Below are positions 11,481-23,284 of a stretch of 64,000 nucleotides of DNA, in pieces. The notes beneath the pieces are model-generated. The model was not told the origin of the DNA. It worked only from the letters and a program-made list of their open reading frames with translations, and ran no database searches. The DNA is from Valencia hispanica (taxonomy: Eukaryota > Chordata > Actinopteri > Cyprinodontiformes > Valenciidae), in the NCBI GenBank assembly GCA_963556495.2, contig OY747710.1, forward strand, positions 35,757,000-35,820,999. Direction: 5' to 3'. Position 1 is the first letter of the stretch; each line of letters starts with the position of its first letter. Made by a program: the position numbers and the translations under genes.

Positions 11481-13711
11481 AATACATAGGAAATGTCAAC
11501 AGTAGAATTAAACTGTAACAAGGCAACATGAATTAGGATAAGAAGAGGATCTGAAAACTTCCTTTAAAAATAGAGAGCATATTTACTAACAGAGTGACTG
11601 ATGAATGAACAAAGGTAAGCTGGGTGAAAATATGAAGCAGGCAGAGAAATGGTGAAACTAGAGTAAGCACAAGTAAGGACCTCTAGTGACTGGGCTAAGA
11701 ATTACAAGGAAATAAACTCTGAAATCACCGCAATGGCTCTGTTTCATTTCACCCTTTTGTCAATTCACACTCCCATTTTATATTTTTTGTCTTCTCCCTT
11801 CCTCGTTACGTGCAATTTAATTAATAATAATCTTTACAAAACAGAAATGTATAATACTACTCCAAATGATTTTGGTTCCAATCCGTTATTGGGAAACTTC
11901 ACTCTTTTCAAATATGACAGACTCTGAACCCTTATTAAGCCATAAATAACTCAAAGTAACTTTCTGCTGGTATATATTCCCAGGAGCCACATACCTAGAT
12001 TACCTTGCAATATACAGTAAATTATATAAAATTAACATACATTTTTTTGTCAAAATAGGTACAAAACATCTTCCTGCAGCTTATGAACCAAGGCGTAGTT
12101 GGTTTGAAACGTAGATGCAACTGTTATATACCCAACTTTTTTAGGTCAAAATTAACCTTTTTGGGTTTGCTGCAGGATCAAAAGAAAACAACACAAAAAA
12201 AAAACATGCATATTAAAATAAACTGCAACACAGTTGTTTAAATATGTTAGTATCATTAGTACAGTTGACTGGTACTCAAACAAGGGTGTTACCTGTTCCT
12301 CTTCAGAAAAAATATGTATCTAAGTTTATATAAAGTTTAAATTCTGAAGTTGGAAGTTGGAGGTCCCCGACCAAAAGACAGAGAATCAGCCAAGGCTAAA
12401 ATTGAAATAGACAGGTCGAACTTTACAAAATCTGCAAATGCAAAATTGTTTTCCATCTTTCAACTAAACCATGCTCAATTTGATTGTTGTAAATTTATAT
12501 AAAGATCCATGTTCAGTCTTTAAAGGCAAATCGAACAGAGCATAAAAGTTAAGTTGCACACCTAACTTGGAAATGTTTTATTAAATTTTGCAGAAAGATC
12601 TATGGCCATCTTACAGGGTTTGAAGTCTTCAAATAAGCGCAATACTGATTGGTGTTTATTTCATTCTTAGTGCGGAAAGGAGTGACAGAATCTGAAAGAT
12701 GCATCCACTTGTAAATGAGCTCTTCATGACTTTGGTTGAAGTTGCTGTTTGCACAAAGTTATCTCATTGTGATCTCTCGCTCTGCAGGTGTTGCAAATGA
12801 GTAACTAGCTCTCATACTGTAACCTTTCTGGCTCTTTTTCTATCACTCTGTCTCTCTCTTTGCAACATCTGTCATGGTCTGGAAACAGCTTGACACCAAC
12901 TGTGCCTCTCCTTTACTGTTGTTGGCCTGCCAGTCAGTTGGTGTTTTCAGCCCCATTAAACCTCAATGCAGCATCATTGTAGAAGGTCTGTCCCTCTTAT
13001 CCTGCTACTTTCTAGTTACCCTGCCATTCAGCAACACCTGCTGATGATATAGAGGGTAAAGCGAGGGCAAAGCAGTGATTAAATACCGACCGAAAATGCC
13101 AGCGTTGTTTGTATGCCAGCATGCATGGATATGAGGTGAGACAGTACTTAAAAATTCAGTTTCTCAGGCTTTCTACATCAACAGAAACCCTTCAAATCGG
13201 AAATCTCAGCCTCTCACAGCACTGCCAAGAATAAGCAAGTAAAGCAAGTGAACAGAGATGCTTAGAAAACAAATGCTAGAGCACTTTTAGAATGAAGGAG
13301 TCGATGATTATGGAAAGCACTTCACATTCATTACAGTACGTGTTAGCTTCTTACTCCTACTTTGAGACATTCATATATTCTTGCACATCTTCTTGCTGCT
13401 ACATCTAAATCTCTTGATCTTGGCCTCCCTCTGCCCACCTCTTCTCTCTACCCTGTTTTCTCCAATCTTGTATCATTCATATTCATTTCCCTTTTCTTCT
13501 TACTTACTATTCAAACCTACTCCTGCTAAGATTAAAACCTAATCTCCCTTAATGGTAGCCTTGCTGACTAAAACACTATCTGAATGCTTAGTTAATATTT
13601 AAAGAGGCGAACTTTTCCCTCCTCACACTTCTTATTCTATTCCTAAGATCTGTGTCCCCTCATTTACCCTTCCTGCACATCTACGCACCACACTCATCTT
13701 TATTCTCTCCT

Positions 13712-13714
<3 letters not shown>

Positions 13715-13751
<37 letters not shown>
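13715..13751. repeat. (TC)n microsatellite
   Basis: Uninterrupted TC dinucleotides, about 18 copies, in a pyrimidine-rich stretch. Confidence 0.95.
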
Positions 13752-13754
<3 letters not shown>

Positions 13755-14133
13755 GCCTTCTTCTTCATCTGCATTTCTCATTCATCCTCAAGCCAAGTTC
13801 TAATCTTTCATAGGGATTGTCTGGGTGTCTAAACGATCCTTAACGGCTTAATCAATACTTAATGAACATATCATAAATACTTTATGAACACTAAACCCCA
13901 AAATCCTAGAGGTGTCATTAACTGTAGAGATATACACTTTATCCCCATCTTCATGATTACTACAGGCTTGGTGAAATCAACACCAGACACAGAATACCTC
14001 ATCATTTCATCTCAAGCCAGTTAAACTTGAAGAAAAATAATAATTGTGTTAACCATTTAGAGGAGTCAATTTTCAGTCCTTCCTAGGAATTACATAGAGA
14101 GGGTCAGTGGGCCTTAGTCACTAAGTCATGGTT

Positions 14134-14135
<2 letters not shown>

Positions 14136-14167
<32 letters not shown>
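14136..14167. repeat. (AT)n microsatellite
   Basis: About 16 uninterrupted AT units. Confidence 0.95.
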
Positions 14168-14170
<3 letters not shown>

Positions 14171-17100
14171 GTATCAAAGAGGTATAGAGAGGTAATACTG
14201 GAGCGTTTGTCGCATTTAAAGATAGAAGTGATACTAATGACCAGAATATGTCTGAAATATCGAACTCTGACACTCTCACAAAACTGCAAGGAAATTGGGA
14301 TTTTATATTTGCAGATAAAGCACAAAGTAGGTTGAGGAAAGCCAGTTTTAGCCACATGTAACAAAAATAAACCTCCTCATATAGGTCGACCTGCAAGTAT
14401 AAACATTAATAGAAATGTTGCTCAATTGTTGAATGTTTTTGAATATAAATTATAATCAATGCTTAGTTCAATTGTTAAACTGAGGAAACAGGGTTTTACA
14501 GAGCGAAGTTGTTCAACATTTTATTAAAAAACAATGCCTAAGAGGTAAAAAAAATCTTTCTTCTAAGAAAGAAAACACATTTCGAGTGTTGTTCTTTGAC
14601 AATTCTTTTCTAGGCTTAAGATTCAAGAAAGCTCAAAAGTTATGTTTGCAGAAGACTAGATTTGCTACTCAAGAAAAGTTAAATATGAAAGTATTTATTG
14701 TTTTGTAATCACACTCTCCAGTTTTTATGAATTACAAAATAGATGATTCCAAAACAAAAGGCTGCTGCTGCCAATCAAATAGGAGGTAATGTTTAAACGG
14801 TAAATAAAATTTTTCAGGCTTCAAATGCTTTTTGCTCAAACTCTGCAAGACTCTTTAACATACAATAACAATAACAGAGACCTATCAAGACAATAGGTGA
14901 GTACATACAAAGACCACTTATGGTTTATAGCCACAATATTCCCATTTTTTGTTTGTTCATTTGTTTTACAGTGGTCTCCACTGTCCTCCATTGCTTCTTG
15001 CTCAGCAGTTTCAACATGGTATGTTCTCTTCTCATCTTTCTCATTTTCCCCTCATGTTTTCTTTACTGTGTATTAAAAGGCCAGTAATTCATCACAGAGT
15101 CTTAGCAGAAATCAGTCCTTCGTGCAAAGCAGTCTATTGGCTGTTTGTCTTCCAGCTGTCCAGAGAAGGAATCAATCACCCCATCCTGAGATGCTGAAAC
15201 CATTCAAGGGGGTCAGATGCAGATAGAGAGAAAAGAGAGAGATATATGCCCAGAGAAAAATGAAGAGAGGTTGGAGGATGACATGCAAACAAAGCAGCTC
15301 TGCACGGGTGAATTAAATAAGCATTCCCTTTCTGCATACAAATCAGAAGCCAAGAAAGTTATGCAATCCAATCTCCTTTGGTTGTGATATGAAATAAAAA
15401 AATGACTGCTGTGTAGTGTAGTGTCAGTGTTGATTGATGCATGGATTAAACAAGAACCGGGCCTGATTGTAATGATATGTTCTGCCGTTATAGTACTTGT
15501 TTAGTGATCAAAGTTACCACACAAACAAGCCAAGCAAAAATCGTGTAGTTTTCTTGTGGGAATGTGGTTGCTCTAACCGCTATATAAAAATATTATGCAC
15601 TACATAAAAGTTCAGAATGGCAGAATGAGTTCTTTGTGGGGATCAATGAGAAATGTGGCAACCATCAAAGGTGGCTGTAAGGTTTCGGTTTTGGCCGAGT
15701 AATACATTTCTGACCTCTTTTTATCAAGGGCCAAACATACTGGTGATGATGAAATAAATAAATAAAAAGTTGATCAATTTTTATTTAAAGATGCACAGAA
15801 GGTAACTGACCACCAGTCACCCCTCCACAGAATAGAGCCTAGCACGCTTTCCTGTACTTTGCTATTTTAAAACTTTTGAATAAAACAGCCAAATCTGAAG
15901 TCTGTTTTCAGTTTAATTTCAGTTAACTTAAAATAAGTAGCTGTGCCCAACCTAAAATTTGAAAAAAGCCATAATATACTGTTATGTGATTTCTAATTTT
16001 TTTTAAATTAACTCATAGTAACTTTACAGGAGTATTCAGAAGCCTCTCTGTGGTGAAATGTTATTATTTAAATTTGAACAAAAAGCAAAACATTCTAATC
16101 TAATACTTTATGTTGTATGACAGATAAAACTGAACTTTTTCACACTGGTAAAAAAGAGAAACCTTGGTACAACATTTAAGGTTTTCTGATATTTGGAGAA
16201 ATTGCAGTTCCGGTTTAAAACAAACAGCCTGAATAAAATGGCCAACATACAGTTTCCTTTCTAGAAGCTTCTTGCAGTTTTTTTTTTATTCGTTCAACTT
16301 TCTTGTGAAAAACTGATACTAAAAATATAAATCCCCCACCCCCCCTTAGTTTCAACTTCCACAGAAAAAGGTGTTCTTATCAGCATCACCTACTTAGAGT
16401 ATGTAGAGTAGGTTCACTTAACAGGGAAAATCTTATTTTTAGCTTCCGACAGGCCATTTGCCGATTTGGGACTGTAAGCACAAAACTGTTTGATTCTGGT
16501 CATCTGCCAATTTTTCTGTGCAACTCTTGAAAAAGGATATTTGCTAAGGTTTCCACAATAGCTGGATGTACAATTAATACCGGTTCCTATAGAGGTATCT
16601 AGAGTTATCCTATAGGAATGTAGGAACAGAGCCAAAACCCCAAACATTCCTGTCAAGAATCCAATGAAATTCTCTGTCTCAAGTTTTCTGAGAAACTAGG
16701 AAAGACATTCCTCTCCTCTAAAGCTTATTATCTGTGAACTACCCTTTTAACCAAATCACACAAATGTTTGCTTCCCAACATAATCTAATTTTGACAACTG
16801 ATGATAAAACAAATACAGTATTTATATACCTCCTTCTGCATAGCATAACCTGCAACAGGCTCTTTGCCTCTCACTTTGAACATTTGTTATCTATTAAGAA
16901 ACAACTCAGAAAACATGTCAAGGTGCTGCCAACATGTTACACCTATGCATCAACATTCCACACACAAATAAACCCTCTTAACAAAGTCTTAAAACTGCAG
17001 CCTGTACTCTCTCTCTCCTACTCATTTTCCCTCTCAGTACTGAATGCTGTAATCAAGGCTAATGGGACTCAGCTGCTGGCCAGTCTAATTACCTGGAATG

Positions 17101-17289
17101 CAGACAGATGATCTTTGAGACAGAGACACACACAGACACACAGGCTTATTCTAATTCAGATCATGATTGCTACATATCTTACAGCGCAGCAGTTCCAAGA
17201 TAAGTTTAGAGTTGCCATACACATTTGTTGTTCCACAGTGGCTTCAAGTCCCTGCCATATGTGTAGCTCAGTTGGTAAAGCATCACACG

Positions 17290-17293
<4 letters not shown>

Positions 17294-17354
<61 letters not shown>
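17294..17354. repeat. (TA)n microsatellite
   Basis: About 30 uninterrupted TA units. They sit just after a tRNA-like A-box segment, so this may be the expanded tail of a small SINE piece. Confidence 0.95.
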
Positions 17355-17356
<2 letters not shown>

Positions 17357-17439
17357 ACTAAAGAACATGACAATGGTGAACATCCAGCTAAGAACTGAAC
17401 AGACATAATCAATGCCTACTTGCTCAAGAAGTGGACTTC

Positions 17440-18495
17440 TCTCCATGAGTGCCTAGTGGCACAAATATCCCAACTGCTGCAGAATGGACACCGTCATGAA
17501 CAGCTGACCGAGGGTTGAACAGTCTATGACAGAAGCACTGAAAGGCATTGGTAAAAATACGAGAAGAGCCAAACACCACCTACTACTTGACAGAACAAAG
17601 TCAGTAAAACAAGTGCACTGCCTGGATTGATTACAAGAAAGCCTCCGACTCAATGCCGCATACCTGGATCCTGGAATGCCTGAAGCTGTACAAGATCAAC
17701 AAGGGTCACAGTGGAAGACCATCGTTGAGGCCAACCTCAAGCCAACTGCACAAGTCTCCATCAAATGTGGAATATACCAAGGAGATACTCTGTCCCCATT
17801 ACTGTTCTGCATAGGGCTGAACCCCCTCAGCCAAATAATGAACAAGACTGGCTATGGATACCGACTCAGAAATGAGGTCACTATCAGGTACCTCCTCTAC
17901 ATGGATGACATCAAGCTGTGTGCTAAGAGTGAATGAGACGGTGCGTCGCGTAGTGGTTAGTGCGGGCGCCCCATGTCCCGGGTTTGGGTCCCATCCTGGT
18001 GGACCTTTGCCGCATGTCTTCCCCCACTTCTCTCCCCCCTCTATTATCCACTGTCAAATGAAGGCCACTGTGGCCACACAAACCTTTATAAAAGAGTGAG
18101 TGAGACATTGACTCACTTGTCCACACCAACAGGATCTGCAGCAGGGACATCAGAATGACATTCGGGTTAGGGAAATGTGGTTGGATGGTGACAAACAGAG
18201 GGAAGGTAATCTGCACAGAGGGGACTGCAATCCTAAAAGGGAGACTAGCAGATGTTGAGGAGAATTATAAGTACCTTGTAATACTACAGGCAAATAGCAA
18301 CCATGAAGAGGCAACAAGGAAAGCAGCAACCGCAAAATACCTGCAACGATTAAGGCAACTTTTGAAAAGTCAGCTCAACGGCAAGGAAAAAGTCAGACCG
18401 ATGTACAGGTATGCGTTGCCAGGAATCAGATACCCTGTTGGGATAATAAGTTGGCCACTGGAGAAATTTCAGACCCTATTTGTTAAAACATGAAA
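17440..18495 (+). pseudogene. R2/R4-like LINE remnant (reverse transcriptase)
   Basis: Plus-strand fragments read KGIGKNTRRAKH, LLDRTK, DSMPHTWILECLKLYK, IKCGIYQGDTLSPLLFCIGL, NPLSQIMNKTGYGYRLRNE and LLYMDDIKLCAKSE. After an inserted SINE they continue FGLGKCGWMVTNRGKVICTE, EATRKAATAKYLQRLRQLL and RYALPGIRYPVGIISWPLE. MDD stands at the catalytic YxDD position. Frameshifts before 17676 and the SINE make it dead. In my memory this RT goes with a restriction-like endonuclease C-terminus, of which a separate fragment lies at 30385-30880. Confidence 0.8.
17940..18091 (+). mobile_element. tRNA-derived SINE inserted in the RT remnant
   Basis: The 152 bp insert has an A-box-like GCGTAGTGGTTAGTG and a B-box-like GGTTTGGGTCC. 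It is bounded by direct repeats AAGAGTGAATGAGAC (17925-17939) and AAGAGTGAGTGAGAC (18092-18106), matching 14 of 15. LINE coding sequence continues on both sides. Confidence 0.85.
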
Positions 18496-18628
18496 CATTA
18501 AAACAGCTGGGGAGAGACGTAATGGCGGCATAGGAGCCAGACATGTTTGCAGGAGCTCCACAAGCACCAACAAATCTGCCATATTCTGCCAAAAACTCTT
18601 GTCTTTTTGCAAGTGCTGACGTTGTATT

Positions 18629-19443
18629 ATGACTTTGGAACACTTCTGGACTAACCAACACAAAACAATGCCCTCCACTACTCAAAATAACATCAAACTG
18701 GTTCAACAGGCTACAGACACCCCTGCTACAATTTTAGCTCAACATGGTGAACAAGACGACGAGGATAACAACCATCCGCCTGAGCCTGCACTGGAGCCCG
18801 GGCTTGCTAAAGCATTTGTGGAAATGACTAAAAAGATTATATTGCAAATTAGTAAAAAGTTGGATCCCTTGGTGAAGACAGTCGCCCCGCACACAACCGG
18901 GCTAACAAGGGCCAATGAGCGCCTGGATGAAGCCGAGACCAGAGTGTTACAGCTGGAAATGGCAACCAAGCCTCTCGCTGCTAAAACAAAGACTCTAGAA
19001 GAGAAAGTCAAGGCCCTCGCAGACCATATTGATGATGTGGAAAACAGGGGACGGCGAAAGAATGTATGTATCTTTAATATCCCTGAAAACACAGAGGGCA
19101 AAAATGCTTTAGCCTTTTTTGAACACTGGCTGCCATCATGCTTGAACGTACACACCGCTCCTTTGCACCCAAACCCGGGGACGGCCAGCGACCGCGCCTG
19201 ATCATTATTCAGTTCCACTCGTTCCCAGATAAACAGAGAGTGATGGCAGCAGTAAGCCAGAAAGCAGCGGAGGGTGAGGTTAAAAAGTTTAGTGAGGTTA
19301 AAAAGGGTCTCAAAGATGTCGGCGCGCATTACTCCATGTTCTATCCAGCGAAGTTACAGGTGTCTTTCATCGGGATAAAGAAAACTCTCCTCTCACCGTC
19401 CGAGGTTTTTTCTTTTGTGTCCAGCGTTGCAAACCAGGATTGA
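18629..19443 (+). pseudogene. ORF1-like protein of the L1/Tx1-like LINE
   Basis: The first frame (to about 19137) has an acidic N-terminus and a heptad-like coiled coil (ETRVLQLEMATKPLAAKTKT). ALADHIDDVENRGRRKNVCI and FNIPENTEG follow, the junction into the central RNA-binding fold of L1 ORF1 proteins. The coding then shifts frame near 19137 and continues ERTHRSFAPKPGDGQRPRLI, GLKDVGAHYSMFYPAKLQV, the C-terminal domain. The host LINE would use this as an RNA-binding chaperone. One frameshift breaks it. Confidence 0.8.
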
Positions 19444-19986
19444 GGAGCATTCATCTGATATTATGCGGTGGGTTATATAATGTGTGCTTTCACGTAACCA
19501 ACCTATGAAGACTGGAATTTAGCCTCGGTTTTGTTGTGAGAGTTGAATATGTGCGTTTATAATCCGTTTGCATGTGTTTATATTGCTAGTATTGGTTCAG
19601 AAGGGGGTCAGCGTTAACATTTCACCATATATTTACTAGTGGGCGCTTGCTTTAGTCCCTGCCACGACTTGTATCAGATTGGTTAGTGTTAATGCACCTT
19701 TTTCAGGTGTGTTTTAGGAAGGTGGTCCCCATTAAACCTGGGGGAGATCCCTCCTCAAAATTTTTTATGTTATAGTGTTTTATTTTTATTTTACTTTACA
19801 GTCCTAATTTTGTTTTACTCTTGTTATTTACTGTTTTCATTTTTTATGTTCAGTGATGTTTGGTTGGTTGTTGAGCTCAGCACTGATCTGGTTGTATTTT
19901 TTCAGTACTTTATGGTGCATCCTCAGGTTGTTGAAATTGCCTTATTGTTCATGGTTTAATTCCATCTTATATAATTAACCTTGATT

Positions 19987-20250
19987 ATGTTAAGTAATAT
20001 TGTAAAATTTTGTTCATGGAATGTGAGGGGTTTACGAGGCAAGGTTAAACAGAGAAAAGTATTTGCTTTATTAAAAAAGGAGAAAGTTGATGTGGTGCTG
20101 CTTCAGGAATCATATTTTAATTAAAGTGAGGATCTTAGATTGAAATATGGTTGGGTTAATCAGGTGTACTTTTCCTCTTTTACCACCAGCAGTAGGGGTG
20201 TTGCTCCTTAAAGAAGAGAAATTTGTATCTTATATGACCAGTGAATTTAA
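19987..20250 (+). pseudogene. ORF2 endonuclease start of the L1/Tx1-like LINE
   Basis: The frame from 19987 reads KFCSWNVRGLRGKVKQRKVF, then KVDVVLLQES with the catalytic Glu (QES) of the apurinic-like endonuclease. A TAA follows shortly after, and the rest of the domain is missing before the linker at about 20270. Confidence 0.78.
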
Positions 20251-20656
20251 TTTTTTATTGATATAACTTTGCGGTCAACTGAGAACCCCTCTCTACTTTG
20301 GGAGACTTCTAAATCATATATCAGAGATTTATTGATTGGCTATTCTGCATCCAAGAAACAAAAGCAATTAGAGCACCAGTCAAAGCTTGAGAAAGATTTA
20401 GAGGATGTTACGAGGACGCTAAACTCATCGTCTAACCCATTACTATTACAAAACAAATTTGCTTTACAAGCCGCATTAGATGCCATATTAACGCAAAAGG
20501 GTAAAACTGCTGTTCCCTTCTCTAGACAGCATCTATATGAATTTAGCGACAAACCCAGTAAGTATTTATCTTTCTTGACTAAAGTTAAGTCAGATCCTCA
20601 AATAATCACCTCAATAGTTGACACGACTGGTACCTGATACGTTGATAATAAAAATA

Positions 20657-21957
20657 CAGTGGGTTGCAAAAGGATTCGGCCCCCTTAAATAAATAAGTGA
20701 AAAGTGGGGTGTGCGTAATTATTCAGCCCCCTGAGTCAGTACTTTGTAGAACCACCGTCTGCTGCAATTCCAGCTGCCAGTCTTTTAGGGTATGTCTCTA
20801 CCAGCTTTGCACATCTAGAGACTGAAATTCTTGCCCATTCTTCTTTGCAAAACAGGTCCAGCTCTGTCAGATTAGATGGACAGCGTTTGTGAACAGCAGT
20901 TTTCAGATATTGCCACAGATTCTCGATTGGATTTAGATCTGGACTTTGACTGGGCTATTCTAACACATGGATATGTTTTGTTTTAAAGCATTCCATTGTT
21001 GCCCTGGCTTTATGTTTAGGGTCGTTGTCCTGCTGGAAGGTGAACCTTCGCCCCAGTCTCAAGTCTTTTGCTGACTCCAAGAGGTGTTCTTCCAAGATTG
21101 CCCTGTATTTGGCTCCATCCATCTTCCTATCAACTCTGAAAGGCTTCACTGTCCCTGCTGAAGAAAAGCACCCACAGAGCATGATGCTGCCACCACCATA
21201 TTTGACAGTGGGGATGGTGTGTTCAGAGTGATGTGCAGTGTTAGTTTTCCGCCACACATAGCATTTTGTGCAGTGCACGACTAAGAGTTGTCCTATGGAC
21301 AGATTCCCCCACCTGAGCTGTAGATCTCTGCAGCTCATCCAGAGTCACCATGGGCCTCTTGGCTGCATTTCTGATCAGCGCTCTCCTTGTTCGGCCTGTG
21401 AGTTTAGGTGGACGGCCTTGTCTTGGTAGGTTTACAATTGTGCCATACTCCTTCCATTTCTGATTGATCGCTTGAACAGTGCTCCGTGGGATGTTCAAGG
21501 CTTGGGAAATCTTTTTGTAGCCTAAGCCTGCTTTAAATTTCTCAAATACTTTATCCCTGACCTGTCTGGTGTGTTCTTTGGACTTCATGGTGTTGTTGCT
21601 CCCACCATTCTCTTAGACAACCTCTGAGGCTGTCACAGGGCAGCTGTATTTGTACTGACATTAGATTACACACAGGTGCACTCTATTTAGTCATTAGCAC
21701 TCATCAGGCAATGTCTATCGGCAACTGACTGCACTCAGACCAAAGGGGGCTGAATAATTACGCACACCCCACTTTTCAGTTATTCATTTGTAAAAAATGT
21801 TTGGAATCATGTATGATTTTCGTTACACTTCTCACGTGTACACCACTTTGTATTGGTCTTTCATGCGGAATTCCAATAAAATTGATTCATGTTTGTGGCT
21901 GTAATGTGACAAAATGTGGAAAAGTTCAAGGGGGCCGAATACTTTTGCAAGCCACTG
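20657..21957 (-). mobile_element. Tc1-like transposon, deleted copy, inserted in the LINE
   Basis: The ends CAGTGG.TTGCAAAAG and CTTTTGCAAGCCACTG are flanked by TA on both sides. Minus-strand transposase pieces: 21588-21241 gives the paired-like DNA-binding region (MKSKEHTRQVRDKVFEKF, IPRSTVQAI, KLTGRTRRALIRNAAKRP). 21240-20955 gives part of the catalytic domain (WRKTNTAHHSEH, VKYGGGSIMLCGCFSSAG, RRFTFQQDNDPKHKARATM). A deletion removes the region with the first catalytic Asp (WSDETK in the sister copy). The left inverted repeat lacks roughly 140 bp present in the right one. Confidence 0.92.
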
Positions 21958-22018
21958 TATAAATAATACTTTCAGAGAGTTTTAACTCTATAAATGAGAT
22001 CAGGCTCCAGGGGCATCA

Positions 22019-22715
22019 GTGGAAATGAAAGCCTTTGTGTCTCAAATAATTCTCCCTACTCTTTCTGAGTCTCAAAAGGCTGAATTAAATGTGCCTATTA
22101 CTAAGGATGAGGCTCTGTTTGTACTTAAAACACTACAGTCAGGGAAAGCGCCCGGACCAGATGACTTAACTGGCGATTTTTATAAAGAGTTTAACCACGT
22201 GCTGCTGGACCCTTTCTTGCCGATGTTGGAGCATTCTTTTACATCTGGTTCTCTGCCTCAGTCTTTGAGTGAGGCAGATATTACAGTCATACTTAAAAAG
22301 GGCAATAACGGAGATCATTGTTCTAATTACAGGCCGATCGCTTTGTTAAACCAGGATCTCAAATTATTTTCTAAGATATTAGCGCTCCGACTGACAAAAT
22401 GTTTTGCTTGCCATAATCAAGAAGGACCAGACAGGGTTTATCAAGGGGAGAAGCTCTAGCCACAATGTAAGAAGGCTCTTAAATATTATCAACATATGTC
22501 AAACTCAGAATATCGAAAGTTTAATCATCTCGCTGGATGCAGAGAAGGCCTTCGATCGTGTCGAGTGGCCTGTTCTCCATCATATTTTACATAAATTTTA
22601 TTTTGGTGAAACATTCATAAAATGGATTAAATTGCTGCATAATAATCTCTTAGCTTCAGTTATCACTAATGGTTGTAGATGTAAGGCCAGGAATATACTT
22701 GCTATATTATATACT
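22019..22715 (+). pseudogene. N-terminal RT of the L1/Tx1-like LINE
   Basis: This segment reads ELNVPITKDEALFVLKTLQS, GKAPGPDDLTGDFYKEF, ADITVILKKG, NYRPIALLNQDLKLFSKILA; after a frameshift near 22410 it reads QTGFIKGRSS, SLDAEKAFDRVEWPVL, FGETFIKWI. GPDDL and DAEKAFDRVEW are typical of L1-group RT. It stops at the insertion at 22717. Confidence 0.85.
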
Positions 22716-22716
22716 T

Positions 22717-23284
22717 GATTCATGTTTGTGGCTGTAATGTAATGTAATGTCTTGTCTGTCAGTTTAAATCGCGTGTTTATCATGGCTGCCATTTTTTTCA
22801 AGCGTGTTTATCATGGCTGCCATTTTTTTCAAGCGTCGTTTGTGCACATCCTCTGAAATTAACACAACGCATCCGCACGCTGCAACATGCGAGTAACCAG
22901 TAGGAGGAGTATAGAGTGCTACGAGCATAGAGTGCTACTTGATGTCAACAGCCGGGTCAACAGCGGGAAAAGCAGAAAGATCAAAATGTCTGGAAGCGTC
23001 GAGGACAAGCTAATTGATCTTGTTCAAAATTACCCACATATTTATGATGTCTCATTACCACAGCACAGCGACAAATATGCTTGTCTGGAAAATTCGGAAA
23101 CACCGGCACTCTATCTGGAATGAGTTCTGTACTGTGCCTCCTAGGTGGAATTATCCAGTACTACATGGAGTGTGCAAGCAAGTACGTTCCCAAGACAGCC
23201 TGCTGCTTGTGTCAACACGATGTTACGCGAGGTTAAAAAGCAAGTATATTGGCCTAACAGTTTCTCACTTCACTGCTTGATGCA
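22717..23284 (+). mobile_element. Insertion in LINE RT with MADF-like reading frame
   Basis: RT is cut at 22716 and resumes at 23289 with GCPLSPTLFAVAIEPLAAAI. The insert begins with about 30 bp resembling an internal part of the Tc1 copies (TTGATTCATGTTTGTGGCTG). It then has a perfect 31 bp direct duplication (22771-22801 and 22802-22832) and a frame from 22986: SGSVEDKLIDLVQNYPHIYD, VSLPQHSDKY. That resembles the start of a MADF DNA-binding domain as in PIF/Harbinger accessory proteins. The frame ends at 23121 before the domain is complete. Inverted termini were not identified. Confidence 0.5.

Larger units (their letters stand above)
11481..17439. other. Intronic sequence with scattered microsatellites
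   Basis: Apart from the simple repeats listed separately, about 6 kb show no convincing gene or transposon. Open frames up to 125 codons (for example 16734-17111) lack domains. A tRNA A-box-like TAGCTCAGTTGG at 17264 is an isolated SINE-like remnant. Confidence 0.5.

Noticed and set aside
17255..17290. Possible tRNA gene (TAGCTCAGTTGG)
   Set aside because: Only an A-box-like arm; no B-box, anticodon or acceptor stem. Likewise the SINE at 51905 cannot fold as tRNA.
17156..17446. Frames with long IY runs
   Set aside because: Translation of the (TA)n microsatellite.
18739..19329. 196-codon minus-strand frame
   Set aside because: Shadow of the L1/Tx1 ORF1 on the plus strand, which carries the recognisable motifs.
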